Shown one piece after another: positions 11,298 to 22,759 of a stretch of DNA of 64,000 nt. The translations under genes were made by a program, and so were the position numbers. Position 1 is the first letter of the stretch; every line of letters starts with the position of its first letter. Under the pieces are notes generated by a model. It was not told where the DNA came from. It was given only the letters and a program-made list of their open reading frames with translations, and did not search any database. The stretch is from Sambucus nigra (Eukaryota > Streptophyta > Magnoliopsida > Dipsacales > Adoxaceae): the NCBI GenBank assembly GCA_949130495.1, contig OX422215.1, forward strand, positions 73,175,244 to 73,239,243, read 5' to 3'.

Positions 11298-12282
11298 TTA
11301 TTGTTTATCTGTTTGAAACATACCTACTCGGTAGTGCTATTAACCAACAGGTGTTGGGTTATTTCCCAAGGTCTTAGTATTGTTACATGATCACTATCCA
11401 TGAGTGAGGATAGTTATTGGTTTGGGGACCGGTTGGGAGCGATGTGGTATAGTTTCAACCCCCAGACGTATGTTTATGACCCCCTCCATTATTTTTGTTT
11501 TCTTTTTGGGTTCGGTCGTGAGATTCCGACCCAGTGGCCCAGTTATGGCACAAGGTATGTATCCGTGAGGTCATAATTTGGGCATGTTATACATATGTAT
11601 ATAGTGACTGATATATATTCATAGGTATATTAGATATTTATGTGGATATCTAATTATATCATGTGTGTAGTTGCGTAACATTTATGAAGATATACGTAGT
11701 GAAGGTGGTGCATAATAGCTAGTAGTGATTATTAATGGGATCGGCTATGTTAGCAGTTATCATCCTAGTTAGGTTGGGTAGCATGATTAGGATAATAAAA
11801 TAAATGCATTATGTGGTCATTGTAGATGAGAGGTGAGGAAAATTCTCATGTGAGTGTGACTGAAAGTTAAATATGAAGGTAATACACTGCACCTTTACAT
11901 TTAAAGCATTTAAATAATTGCAAATATTTTACAAATGTTTTTGCGTTTTGACCCGTTGTCAAATAATTTCAACACCCAAGTGTTCAGCGATAGGGACCTC
12001 TTAGTCTTTCCATTATGACATTGCGTGCAGTAGCCGTGGATGCTGCGAGATTTGATTGTAGCCGCCTCAATTACTTCTATTTACATAGGATCCAGTATTT
12101 CAATATTTTCCATTTGGGTGTGTTTCCCGTAGATTATTAGGACATCTCTTTTAAGATACACATTTCCTGATATTTTTCTTTGTTGCATGTTTATATTGGG
12201 ATTATTTGTGGTCATCGATGGTCTATTCAGTTTATGTTATCAGTGATTATTCTCTTTTCATTTCCATTGTTCTTTTAATTGG
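9712..12282 (+). other. non-coding stretch, possibly an old gypsy LTR
   Basis: No ORF with recognisable domains. It opens with TGTCATACCCCGTAATTTT, which resembles the start of Tekay/Del-type gypsy LTRs, and purine-rich leader-like sequence occurs at 10240-10330. No matching second LTR, primer site or duplication was identified. A TA/TG microsatellite lies inside. Confidence 0.35.
11204..11296. repeat. compound (TA)n(TG)n microsatellite
   Basis: About 40 bases of TA repeats run directly into about 54 bases of TG repeats. The alternating purine-pyrimidine tract could adopt non-B DNA and is likely length-polymorphic. Confidence 0.97.
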
Positions 12283-12304
12283 TGTCACTTCACTAAAATA
12301 GGCC

Positions 12305-12570
12305 ATTTGTCATGGTCAAAAACCTTGACAAGTGGACCTTTTCACGATCAAAGACCGTGATAGGAATGGGGGTTACAACTAATTTATCACGAACCTGTCA
12401 CGGTCAAAGTTCGTGACAAGTTTTTCTTTATCACGGACTTGTCAACATCAAAGTCTGTGACACGTCCATGACAACTCTAAACTTGTCACGAACATGTCAA
12501 GGTCAAAGTTCATGACAAGTTTTTCTTATCATGGACTTGTCATAGTCAAAGTCGGTGACAATTCTGGGCA
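12305..12570. repeat. left subterminal palindromic repeats of CACTA A
   Basis: Several diverged copies of an inverted motif, TCACGGTC, 3-5 spacer bases, GACCGTGA, alternate with text such as TTCATGACAAG. In CACTA elements such subterminal repeats bind the accessory transposase protein. Here each repeat is itself palindromic. The other three element ends in the window carry the same motif. Confidence 0.85.
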
Positions 12571-13149
12571 ACTATATAAAAAAAACTATTGGCCAATATG
12601 GCCACTAGCATTGCCCAACAGTATATTATTTCATTTATAGCAGCAATAAATGATATATTTGACAATAATTAATAGCAACCAACATCACTATTCATAATAA
12701 CCAATCAATAACCAAATATAAATAAGATATGTGATATATAAACCCAAATTTGAATATTTAATTAAAATTATTACATAATTTTCATTTATTATCAAATTGG
12801 AGGAGAAATCTACGCCTTACAATATAAAAGCCAATACAACCTTCAATATGCCACATGTCGCACTGTTCATTCAACCACATGACGTCATTCTCTCCAAAAC
12901 TTCAGTGATGCAGACCTGAGCCTCGTGAGACTGCAGCGAACGATTATGCACAAAGTAACCTGGGCATATACTCAGGTCCCTCAACCCCTAGGTATTCTAT
13001 CACTTACTCGTAAGTCTAGTAAATAGACTATATCCCAACCAATTATAAATGGAGTCTGGACAAATGGGAACGGGGTGGGGGTGGCGAATAAGTCATATAT
13101 AGATGATAGGGGTATCAGTGAGGGTGAGGATGAGAGAAGTGCCCCCCTC

Positions 13150-14361
13150 GTCCACTACTTTCTCCTTACCTTTCCCTGAGTTTCACTTGGCTCGACCTTG
13201 AAGAGCTTGCTTAACCATCGAAAGCATTTTATTCAATATTTTTTCGAGTTTATCAAACTTTTCGTCCGTATTGGTCTTTATTTCATCAGCCTTGCATTCT
13301 AGTCCAGTGTTATTCGACGTAATCCCGATGATCCTCGACTTCCCTAACCGAGACCTCACACCCTGAATACGGCCTTTATGATCCTTCCCGAGCACTTGGC
13401 TAAGTGCATTCGTACTTAAAGATGCCTTGTCGGCATTACTCTACGAGGTATGGACCTCTTTGAGTTTTTTCTGAAATAAAAAATAACAAAGAAGTATGTG
13501 ATTATAAATGTTGATTTAATAACATAATTACACTTATAACTTACAATAGTGGCGGCCACAGTCGAATTAACCTCCTTATCCTTCCATTTATTCATTCGAA
13601 TTGCCACATAGGCATTGAGCGTATGTGGCTTACCCGCCGGACCAGTCCCCGTCTCCTGGAATAAAATAATGCAAAATTAGTGAATTAGTATATAATTACC
13701 ACCAAGTAGAATAAAATCAAAGCAATAGAAATAACATTCAAAACTTACCATCCTATGCTCCACCTCGGCGTAAGACATATGCCCGGAGTAGTGCACATTA
13801 ACCTTCTAAGTCCAGTTTTCCCTCCTTGATTCACGAGAGGATAATTGCCTATTCGATATCTCATTATCGACGAGCTATTGATAGTTTGCCGATAAGATTG
13901 GCTCTTTCTTGCGTATTGTGTCCCTACGTCGTAAAATGAACTCCCAACCCCTGCCAAAATACCGCGCAAGCATGTTTTCCTTCCACATTTTCCATTGCTC
14001 CCTTAGTTGTTCGAATGTGGAGTCGCGTGCTTGTGGGGGGCAAGTCGAATTGTTCATGCCAAACAAATACAAAATAAAAAGAAAGTGAGTTAGTAGTATT
14101 TAAATTATAAAATAAAATTTTAATATTAATGAATCAAGAAAGTACCTCTAATGACCCCTAAATGGCCATATTTACCACAACGAGCACCCTCCTCCAATCA
14201 GTGTACCCGGGGTCAATAATCGTTTTGAAGAATTCCAAGGTCCTAGATTGGAAGGCCGGCTTGTTTACCACTACGCTCCCAAACTTACCCCACTTTTAGG
14301 TCCAAGTGATAGATGAGCCTTCCACGCCGCCGCTTCCCTGACGCCCTGATAAAGACATATC
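13150..14361 (-). pseudogene. CACTA accessory transposase (transposase_24-like) in element A
   Basis: Read on the minus strand from about 14361, this begins MSLSGRQGSGGVEG and passes through TIIDPGYTDWRR, NVHYSGHMSYAEVEH, ETGTGPAGKPHTLNAYV and SRLGKSRIIGI, ending in a coiled-coil tail. Each block has a counterpart in the same order in element B (23444-24960), which establishes homology. Probable introns separate the blocks, for example after EVEHRM and after VAATI. Stops and frameshifts occur, such as within the first exon. The family resembles plant transposase_24/TNPA-like proteins that bind subterminal repeats. Confidence 0.75.
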
Positions 14362-15044
14362 CTGTAAAAATTGTTATTAGTACAAGCATATATATAAGAA
14401 TATGATTTAGAAATATAAATAATGAATCAGTTTGACATATTTATTAAACCAAACTAAGAATTGTTTCTAATAATTGGAACACTTATTATAAATCTAAGAA
14501 TTATTTCAAATTCGGGTTACGTCACGAACTTTGAAATAATGCTTAAACTAATTAAAATTCAAATTAACATATTCACTAACTAATCAACAAAGATTGATTC
14601 AAATCCCCAAAAACATATCAAATCCAAATGAATAAAGAATTAAAATTCCATCCAATAATAATAAAGCATTATGAGAATATAAGTTAACAACGACATTAGA
14701 AGAATACAAACCCTTACCATAAACCAAACTAAGAATTGTCAAAAATGTGAATATTTATTACAAATCTAAGAATTATTTCAAATTCGGGTTATGTCACAGA
14801 CTTTGAAATAATTCTTAAACTGATTAAAATCAAAACTAATATATTCACTAACCAACCAACAAATATTGATTCAAATCCTAAAAAACTTATCAAATCCAAA
14901 TGAGTAAAGCATTAAACCGTCATCCACTAATAATAAACCATTATAAGAATACAAATTAACGACATTAGAAGAATACAAATCCATATCATAAACCAAACCA
15001 AGAATTATTTCAAATAATTGTAATACTTATTACAAATCTAAGAA

Positions 15045-16640
15045 TTATTTCAAATTCAGATTATCATCTAAAATAGATTGATATTTGGAACGAGCAGTCA
15101 AGTAATCCACACTACCGGTTAGACGATTTGGTACTTGTAAGATGATTGACCACGGCTCGTTGTTCATATGCTCGGAGTAAAACACTTGCTTGACCTTTTG
15201 AAAAGCACAAACAAACGGTCGATCGTTCACATGCTCGTTGCTTTTCATCTTAGACAAGTCACCCATTATCAAATTGGTACTTGAATCAACTTTACAATAA
15301 TTTGTATCCTCAACTCTCACCTAATCATAGTAAAACATAACCTCTTTGAAGCTTATATAGTCGAATTCAAATATATTCCAAATGACACCATAGTAAGTCA
15401 TTTCAGCTTCAACGAGGTTTTTATCTTTCGCACTCACTCAAAAATAAGTAAGAGCCTTGTATGAAATGTCCAAGTTCTGTACATTTGTATTTTTCTCGTA
15501 CCCCTTTGCACTAAATACATAACTGAACAATTGATACCTTTTGTACTCATGTGCCATGAAAATGGGTCCATTAGCTAGAACGATCAAGACTTGATGTCCC
15601 ATCACCCATCTTTAAGAGATGAGATTATAGATAAATTAATTAGGTTAGTTTTAAATCTTTCTTGTAATATGTCATTTAGTAAGAGACATTCTCATAATAA
15701 TTACCTCGTGTGACACCCATAGTCTAAATTCGATGAGTGATTGTACCATCATTCTTTGTATTTTATTGTTCCCACGTGCACCATATTTCCTATATTAATT
15801 ATGATGAATATATTATGAAGTTGGTCGAGTATAAAAGTTAAAATAATGTAAAAGGAAAACATAAACTTAATTTTTACATTATTTTATGTCTTCATGAGTT
15901 TCAAATAAATAACGAGCTACTTTTTCATACTATAAACTTGTTAATTTCACTCATGTACCCATTACATGACCACCCTCATCAACGAACTCATCATTGTTAT
16001 CTACAACGCTTAGGTCAGGAATATATTCTCGAGAGAAGATTGATGACTCTACAGTGATGTATTTCTATATAATACAAGTGTACCTTCAATAGATCATGTA
16101 TTCTTGACATAATCTTTGAAAACTTTCAGCAACCTTTCAAATGGGTACATCCATCGATATCTAGTTGGGCCGCAAAGAAGTTCCTCATAGCATAAGTTTA
16201 CCAACAAGTGAATACTTATGTTAAAAAATGATGGGGGAAAGTACTACTCCAACGCACAAATCGCTTCAACTATAGGTACTTTCACGGTTACTATGTGATT
16301 TTGGTTGACTAATTTTTCACATAAAAGTATGAAGCAGATGCTAATTTACATAATAGCCCTTCATAAATCCTTATGTTTAGAGAAACAGTGTTTAAACAAC
16401 AAAGGAACCGATTGCGTGATCACATGTCAATCATGAGACTTGCACTTATGTAAATTGTGGGTAGAATAATTAACATTCCTTTGCAAGTTGGATGAAAAAT
16501 TAGTGGGAAATTTTAAATTATATATTGTGTCTAGAAGCACCTTTCTTTCCTCAATTGTCAAAGTAAACGCACCAGGGGGAATTGCTTTCCTTTCAGTACT
16601 ATCTTCTTTCAACCATAGTTGTGGCTTATGTTTCAACGAT
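15045..16640 (-). pseudogene. TNP2-type transposase C-terminal region (DUF4218 and DUF4216-like)
   Basis: Minus-strand text starts near 16640 with KPQLWLKEDS and a PPGAFTLTIEERKVL block, then NFSSNLQRNVN and HKCKSHD. GPTRYRWMYPFERLLKVFKDYV follows near 16180-16100, a hallmark of the DUF4218 region. Further on come YYGVIWNIFEFDY and RPFVCAFQKVKQVFYSE (15200-15400), typical of DUF4216. Several stops interrupt it. The upstream transposase_21 catalytic domain is absent, so this is a truncated relic of the main transposase. Confidence 0.85.
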
Positions 16641-18378
16641 TTAAGGTCATGTCATGCATTTTCTCCATCCTTCATATTTCTCCTTTTAGTACATGTATAT
16701 ATTAAATGTAACATTTTAATATTACTAAACGCCAATGGTTCATGTAGTTTTGTACTTAGGTTGAATTGGACGCACATTTTCTCTTTGGTAAACACAAATA
16801 TTCAATGGTTCAGCCAAATTAAATTCTAGTATATATAATTAGTTTTAGTTAACACCTTCCTTCCCTCAACCAACATAAATGGCTCTACAATAAATAATCA
16901 AGTGAATTTACAAACAACTAAAACAATCCTTTTTCTTCACCCTGAAATCAATACACCAAAATCCCAAGAAAAAAAGACATGTATACCGGGAGTTGTAAAT
17001 AAGCATTAAAATAAATTATGAAAATATACAATTTACATGAAAGATCAGGCAAATCACACCGATTGAGTGAATAATTTCTTCAAAATTGACTAATTGCGGC
17101 ATATGATTATATTAAGTTATGAAAATTTCATATTATCATGTACATATATTTCAATGAAACAAGAGAATAAGCTACAAACTACATCATATAAAAACATATC
17201 ATCGCTTGAATATTTAAATGGGATGGATCAAACAAACAACAGTAACAACAAAACCTAAAAGCACACATGGGATGAATAAAAAACCCCAAAACAATAATAA
17301 TTTCATGAATCATATGTATGTATACCTTTTGAAGGAGAGAGAACTATGAAACGTGATAGAAAGAGGTTGTGAAACGCGGATGAGAGAGATGCAACGGCGG
17401 TGCAGGGGCCTAAACTGTAGAATCAATATATATTAAATCAAAATACTATTATCAAATATTTTCCACTACACATGCATAAACACATGCAAGAAACATCAAC
17501 GAAATCCCTAAAAAGACATCACTGAAAAATTTATACACTGAAAGTGACTAGGAATATTTTACAATCACTACTTAAATTCATACACTGAAAGTGCTACAGA
17601 AACAAAATTAAATGCACAACTAAAACCAAACCAAACAATCAAATTCACAAACACCCTAATTTTATATCATTATAAAAATTCATATATACACCTTTTAAGC
17701 AAAGTTCATAAAAGTTTGGGCCTAAATATGTTAATTTTAAGGCATTTTAATACCACCAATATTTTAAATATACAAATTAAAACTTACATGCATTGTTAAT
17801 TTACCAAAAACCTAATTTCACATTCACAAAACTAAATTCATAGCTTTAACCTAACAAAGCAATTAAATTCACAAAAACCCCAAGTTAGCATAAAAAATCA
17901 CTATAATTCAGCAATATTTTTAATACACAAATTTAATCTTGCATTGCTTAGCACGCACACTTAACATTGAACAAAATCCCTAATTTCAAATACACATAAT
18001 GAATTTATAGCTAAAATCGGGAAAAAAAATAAATTCACAAAAAAATTAAACTCTTAAGTCTTAACATATGATATGTAAATATTATACACAAACAAATTAA
18101 TCGATAAAATATAAATATTACCTTAAAACTCAAAACAGACATTAACAAATGTTAACAAAACATATTTTAGGCTTCGATTTGATGAAACACAAAAGTAGTT
18201 GGCTTCGATTTGTGGTTCTGCTTGAGTTCCAGAGAGAGAGGTGAAGTTCTATTCGACTTTGGTATAGTTGGTTGTCTTTGATTTGTGGATGAGTTCGAGG
18301 GAAGTTGCAGGTTGTGACGGCGGTTTAGATTTACGAAGTACGGTGGCTTCGATTTTATGAGAGAGAGAGAACGGGCGA

Positions 18379-18412
<34 letters not shown>

Positions 18413-18440
18413 ATTGTTGCTTGGTCCAACAGCGACTGAA
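16641..18440. other. AT-rich non-coding interior of CACTA A
   Basis: This is where the N-terminal catalytic part of TNP2 would be expected on the minus strand. I see no recognisable domain, only AT-rich sequence and short spurious ORFs. A (GA)n microsatellite lies at about 18361-18411. Confidence 0.5.
18361..18411. repeat. (GA)n microsatellite
   Basis: GAGAGAGAGAA followed after a short interruption by about 28 bases of pure GA repeat, located just inside the right subterminal repeats of CACTA A. Confidence 0.95.
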
Positions 18441-18473
18441 AATACGTGATTAGGTTTTTATTTTTTGTTTGTT

Positions 18474-18635
18474 ATCACGGTCGTATCAGGGTTAAAGACC
18501 GTGATAACAAACAAATGTTATCACAATCAAGGTCTTTGGTCATGACAAATTATTGTTACGGTCGTGTCAGTGTCAAAAACAGTGACAAGGGCTCCGTATT
18601 TTTTTTTGCCAACTTTTTTTTACCTTGACAACTTC
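18474..18635. repeat. right subterminal palindromic repeats of CACTA A
   Basis: Copies such as TTATCACGGTCGTATCAGGG...GACCGTGATAA and GTTACGGTCGTGTCAGTG...CAGTGACAA form imperfect palindromes related to those at the left end. They precede the decayed terminus CTTCTTTGGTATAGCG. Confidence 0.8.
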
Positions 18636-18681
18636 TTGCGAGTGAAAGGTTACAAAAAAAAACTTCTTTGGTATAGCGTGT

Positions 18682-19204
18682 ATACTTGTGATGTTGTATT
18701 TAATTGAGAAATATTAATGGTTGAAATGAAATCGGACTTAATAGGTTATAAGTATAATTAAATAATTGTTACGACAATGATGCTAAGAATGAAATCAGAA
18801 TTGATTCCCATTTAATTTTAATAAAGGCCTGGCAACCGATATTAGACTAGACAGGGTGGCACAATATCTCACCAGATGTCTTACCTCCACCACCACCAAT
18901 GCCTAAACTCCCTGTGGAGAGCATGTGCATAAGAACCATGCCCCATGAAATGATGACAATTACCACCACGGCTGAGGGCCCAAATGAAAGTTGATCACAA
19001 AGAGCATCAAAGGCCTCAAAATATGTATGCCATCCCCTAAGAACCATTGTAAATCATGTAATTTGTTATTTCAATGAAAAAATAGACTTGTTTTCATTAC
19101 TTATAATGTATCCCATGGAAAAATAAAGGTTTCAAGACCAACCGTTCAAGTTGTAAGGACTCCAGCCTTGGCATAAGACTAACAGTCCAGGGTCCTAGGA
19201 CCTA
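18682..19204. other. spacer between CACTA elements with a small membrane-like ORF
   Basis: Mostly non-coding. It contains the minus-strand ORF 18847-19047, listed separately, and no recognised mobile-element terminus. GC content rises locally around 18840-19050. Confidence 0.4.
18847..19047 (-). CDS. hypothetical 66-aa membrane-like ORF or gene fragment
   Basis: The minus-strand ORF starts MVLRGWHTYFEAFDALCDQL. It has a strongly hydrophobic segment, AVVVIVIISWGMVLMHML, at about residues 27-44, and a poly-glycine run before the end. Codon composition is less AT-biased than the surroundings, so it could be a captured or surviving piece of a host membrane-protein gene. I do not recognise the family. 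Sequence upstream of the ATG is pyrimidine-rich and could be an intron 3' end, in which case this is one exon. No second exon is evident. Confidence 0.3.
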   Translation of the reverse strand: MVLRGWHTYFEAFDALCDQLSFGPSAVVVIVIISWGMVLMHMLSTGSLGIGGGGGKTSGEILCHPV

Positions 19205-19440
19205 AAAAAAGATGTACTCCTTGGGTTTAAACAACCCAAAAAACATAGTCAAAAGGTCTCCGGACCTATAAAAGACTAAAATAATTATTGAAATTTCATC
19301 CATAATTCCAAAAGACCCAAAAAAAAAGGCTATAGTTCTCGGGTCTAAACAACCCAAAAAACATAGTCAAAAGGTCTTCGGAACTATAAAAGCCTAAAAG
19401 AATTACTGAAATTTCATCCATAATTCCAAATCGATAAGGT
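19205..19440. repeat. two-copy tandem repeat, 118-bp period
   Basis: The block beginning GGGTTTAAACAACCCAAAAA at 19223 recurs at 19341 with about 90% identity, including CATAGTCAAAAGGTCT and GAAATTTCATCCATAATTCC. The period is 118 bp. Confidence 0.88.
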
Positions 19441-19539
19441 CTAAGGAGCCATGAATAACCCCACTTACTTAAAACAAAATCTTTCTTTTACCTTTAGTTA
19501 CACAAAAAGATGTATGAACTCCAAATTTTTAATTCTTTT

Positions 19540-19880
19540 CAAGTTCAAGAGGTCTCAGGCCCTTGTAAGGACTTTAAATAAATAAATAAAATCAATATGG
19601 AGGTCTTAGACCTTTATGAGGACTTCAAAAATTCAATTTTTTCTAAGTTTGGAGGACTTCAAATTGAAAAAAAAATTAGTCTGGAGGTCTTAGACCCTTA
19701 CAAGGACTTCAAAATTTTAATTTTTTCTAAGTCTGGTGGTCTTAGGCCCTTATAAGGACTTCATATTACAATTTTTTCAGTACGGATGTCTCAAACCCTT
19801 ATAATGACTTAAAAATTTAAAACTATTTCTATGTTCGGAGTTCCCAGTCCGTTATAAGGACTTCAGATCATTAAAAAATT
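19540..19880. repeat. degenerate minisatellite based on GGTCTTAGACCCTTATAAGG
   Basis: Five or six imperfect copies of GGAGGTCTTAGACCCTTATA followed by AGGACTTCAAA are spaced irregularly by about 55-80 bases, with AATTTTTTCTAAGT linkers. No coding function is visible. The units probably belong to the leader of the neighbouring retroelement but are absent from its relative at 28 kb. Confidence 0.75.
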
Positions 19881-19904
19881 CAATCCCGATCATCACGGTG
19901 ACGT

Positions 19905-20600
19905 TTTACTAGAATATCACCTTAACTTCACAAAATTCATGCAAAACCCCTCAAAACTTGAGCATAACTTCTTTAAACTCCATGGAATGTTTCATGAACA
20001 AAACTGATAAAAATAAAGGATTCTAACAAGTGAAAGCTAATACATCCCCTCAAAAACTTCTCTGAATACATAATTTGCATAAAATTATATTATACAATCA
20101 GACCGAAGAAAAATAGCTATGAATAAACCAGTGTAAGACCCATTCATATAAAACAATATTTATGTGCCCATTATGGAAGGGATATAATCATTAAACACAT
20201 ATAAAATCGTGTTAGTATGATATCACATACAAATATGTATATTCATATGACATGCAAAACTCAGGTTTCATGGCAAGCAATATGGATCTTCCAAAATATG
20301 ATCAATCCTTAATTGGGGCTCTGATACCAACTAATAGGGATTAATAGATAAACAAAAAATAGCCCAAAGGACTTTAATCCCTCATACCTTGTGTATGGTG
20401 ATATAAATGAGAGAGAGAAACTCGATACACATTGTGTGTATATATCTGTGTGTAAATTTGTAGGTATATGTTCATGTGAAAAAAGTCGTGAGAGAAAGAG
20501 AGGGAGAGAAAGAAAGAGAAGTGAGAGAATGAGTTTTTTTTTCTTTTTTAACATTTCAAATATGTTGAAATACAAAATACTCTTTTAAAAAGTCATATAG
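19905..20600 (-). mobile_element. Copia-type leader, primer-binding site and LTR fragment (copy 1)
   Basis: The minus strand carries TGGTATCAGAGC at 20318-20329, an initiator-Met primer-binding motif, with leader sequence to its left and a probable LTR end (…CCCTATTAG) to its right. About 470 bp, from TCACAAAATTCATGCAAAA to the AGCCCAAAGGA region, are homologous to 28160-28545. Conserved phrases include AACAATATTTATGTG and GATATCACATACAAATATG. No coding region follows it on the left, so this copy is a truncated leader/LTR fragment. Confidence 0.65.
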
Positions 20601-21269
20601 GATGAACACAGTAGCAGAGCTAGGATATTTTTTGGGTGGGGCTCTCAAGAACATGCGGTGTGATATTTTCTAGCGCCTCATTTAACACTCATCAAGGTTA
20701 AACCCCTACATAAAACTCATATAAATGAGTCTAAAAACATCTCTAATAAGCCTAATACATTATCCAACTCCTATACTAGCCCAATGGTCCTACAACCCAA
20801 ACCTTTAGACTAAAACGGACATTAGATGCGTCCTGAATCCAACCCGAAATATTTCATGAAATCAATTACTAATTTAACTTGATAATTTAGTAGTTTAGCT
20901 TATATGAATCTAGACATCCACAGTTTAATTAATTCATTAATTTGGTATAACATGAAATTGTAGGAAACTACTTCGCAATTGTTGGAACTCGAAACCGAGG
21001 GGATTATCCAAATAAGAAAACCCTCGATACCAAATCTCTGACCATTCCATAATATCTCATAATGCATAGTCACGTTAAAATACATAATCACATTAAAATA
21101 TTTATTTACTATTTTATCTTGTATTGAATTCAATTTCTTAAATAATTTATATAACACATAAGAACATATAACAATAGTGATATCATATGTCACGACAGGC
21201 AATTAAGATAAGCTAATTTCATAATTTATTTAATGAATAAAAATACAGGGTATTACATTTTTTATTAGT
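20601..21269 (-). other. non-coding, probable gypsy LTR fragment
   Basis: On the minus strand, sequence starting at about 21258 reads TGTAATACCCTGTATTTTT, resembling the start of Tekay/Del-type LTRs. No partner is present. The region 20610-20650 (GTAGCAGAGCTAGGATATTT) resembles an hAT terminus, but the second end was not found. Confidence 0.35.
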
Positions 21270-21314
21270 TTACACCACCAAAAAGGCCAAATTATCACTT
21301 TTCAGTCGGCCAGC

Positions 21315-21475
21315 CTTGTCACGGTCATTGACCGTGATAAAAAAAAAATACGTGTTTTTTATCACAGGCATTGACCGTGATAAGTCCATGACAACATCTT
21401 GTCACGGTCTTTGACAGTGAAAACATTATAAAGTTGTCACGGTTAAAAACCACGACAGGTCCGTGACAACTTTTC
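21315..21475. repeat. left subterminal palindromic repeats of CACTA B
   Basis: Four copies, including TTGTCACGGTCATTGACCGTGATAA, TCACAGGCATTGACCGTGAT, TTGTCACGGTCTTTGACAGTGA and GTTGTCACGGTTAAAAACCACGACA-type units. Each is an inverted repeat of about 8-10 bp arms around a 3-5 base centre. Confidence 0.9.
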
Positions 21476-21569
21476 CAGTAAAAAAAAACCCTTCCGCCTC
21501 TTTTTTCCCACCGATTTGTTTCCCCCCAAATTCTCTCTCTACTTTCAGGTCCATTTTTTCCTCTCTCTC

Positions 21570-21833
21570 TCCTATGTGTATGTGTGTGTATATGTATGTG
21601 TGTGTGCAGGGGGGTGTGTGTGTGTGTGTGTATGTGTGTGCAAGTGGGTGTGTGTGTATGTGTGTGTAGGTGCGTGTGTGTGTGGGTGTGTGTGCAGGTG
21701 GGGGTGGGGGTGGGGGTGTCAGAGGGATAAGGGGTGGGGGGTTGGGGGGCAGGAAGCGTGGGGGGTAGGGGTGTGTAGGTGTGTGGGAGTGGGGGCAATG
21801 GTGGGTGTGGGGGGGTGTGTGTGTTATAATTAC
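21570..21833. repeat. GT-rich and G-run tract inside CACTA B
   Basis: About 260 bases of almost pure G and T on the plus strand: TG repeats interspersed with runs such as GGTGGGGGTGGGGGTGGGGG and GGGGTGGGGGGTTGGGGGG. The plus strand has G-quadruplex potential. The long ORFs predicted here on either strand (Pro/Thr/His-rich or Cys/Val-rich) are low-complexity artefacts. Confidence 0.92.
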
Positions 21834-22140
21834 AAATTTATTAAATTATTAACATATATTATAGAAAAATATATGCTCCCAATAGGCATTGATTTGACTA
21901 CACAAACCTAATAGGTATTGTCAATATTGAAATTAATAGGTATTGTTTAGAAAAATATATGCTCCTAATAGGTATTATGTTATAATTACAAATTTATTAA
22001 ATTATTGACATGAATTATAGAAAAATATATGCTCCTAATAGGCAGTGATTTGACTACACAAACCTAATAGGTATTATTAATATTGAAATTAATAGGTATT
22101 GTTTAGAAAAATATATGCTCCTAATAGGTATTGATTTGAA
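21823..22140. repeat. two-copy tandem repeat, 156-bp period
   Basis: GTTATAATTACAAATTTATT begins at about 21823 and again at about 21979. The units share ATATATGCTCCTAATAGG and AATAGGTATTG sub-repeats. The AATAGGTATT motif occurs at least seven times within the two units, giving a higher-order structure. Confidence 0.88.
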
Positions 22141-22759
22141 TATTATTGTTTAGAGAATAAAATTAACTTGACATTATAAATATTGTTTGTGTATTCTTAT
22201 TTAGGTTTGAAATTGGTTAGAAAGTATTAATGTTGATTGGGTGTAATTATTTAGGACTTGAAGGTAATTAGGCATATGTATTTAATTTCTTATGTTGTTG
22301 GAAATGAATTAATTGAGTAGATGAATTAGAAGGAGTACGGGATACACATTTGTTGGTTTATTTTTGTTATTGGATTATATTGGATGGGTGTGGTTGGATA
22401 TGAAAGTTGGTTGTTTAATTTTTTTTAAATCCTTAATTTAATTCACAATAATAAATCCTTAAATAATTATATTGTCTTAATTTGTTGGGTTGGTTAAGTT
22501 TGGAAGTGTCACGACTACTGGATTATTGTCCAAATGGGGGGAGGGGGAGTTTTGAGCTTTTTTGTAAAATTACTTTGTGTCACGATCCGTTCAAGAGTGG
22601 CAAGAAAATGAAACATACTTGAAATTACATATAGTGCGCATAGATACTAGCCTTCTAGTTCTTATGCGTACGCATTCAATAGCCCTTAGACCCGTTCGAG
22701 AGTCATTACCCATGTAATGAGATCTCTCGAACTGTCTCATTTTGACAGTTTGAGACTGC

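Larger units (their letters stand above)
12283..18681 (-). mobile_element. CACTA (En/Spm) element A
   Basis: The left end at 12286 is CACTTCACTAAAATAGGCC. The right end at 18678, read inward on the minus strand, is CGCTATACCAAAGAAG, a decayed CACTA terminus. A 3-bp duplication TGT flanks both (12283-12285 and 18679-18681), the size expected for this superfamily. Both ends carry palindromic TCACGGTC...GACCGTGA subterminal repeats. Two minus-strand gene remnants are present: a TNP2 C-terminal region and a transposase_24-type accessory gene. The catalytic half of TNP2 was not seen, so it is probably non-autonomous. Confidence 0.85.

Noticed and set aside
9716..12282. Confident full-length gypsy LTR
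   Set aside because: Only the start resembles a Tekay-type LTR; no end, partner, primer site or duplication could be identified.
12305..12570. CRISPR-like array of repeated short motifs
   Set aside because: Units are palindromic, variable in spacing and at the ends of a plant CACTA transposon; no cas genes and clearly nuclear plant DNA.
21325..21911. Long ORFs on both strands (Pro/Thr/His-rich and Cys/Val-rich) in CACTA B
   Set aside because: They are translations of TG and G-run low-complexity sequence; no domain and no codon structure.
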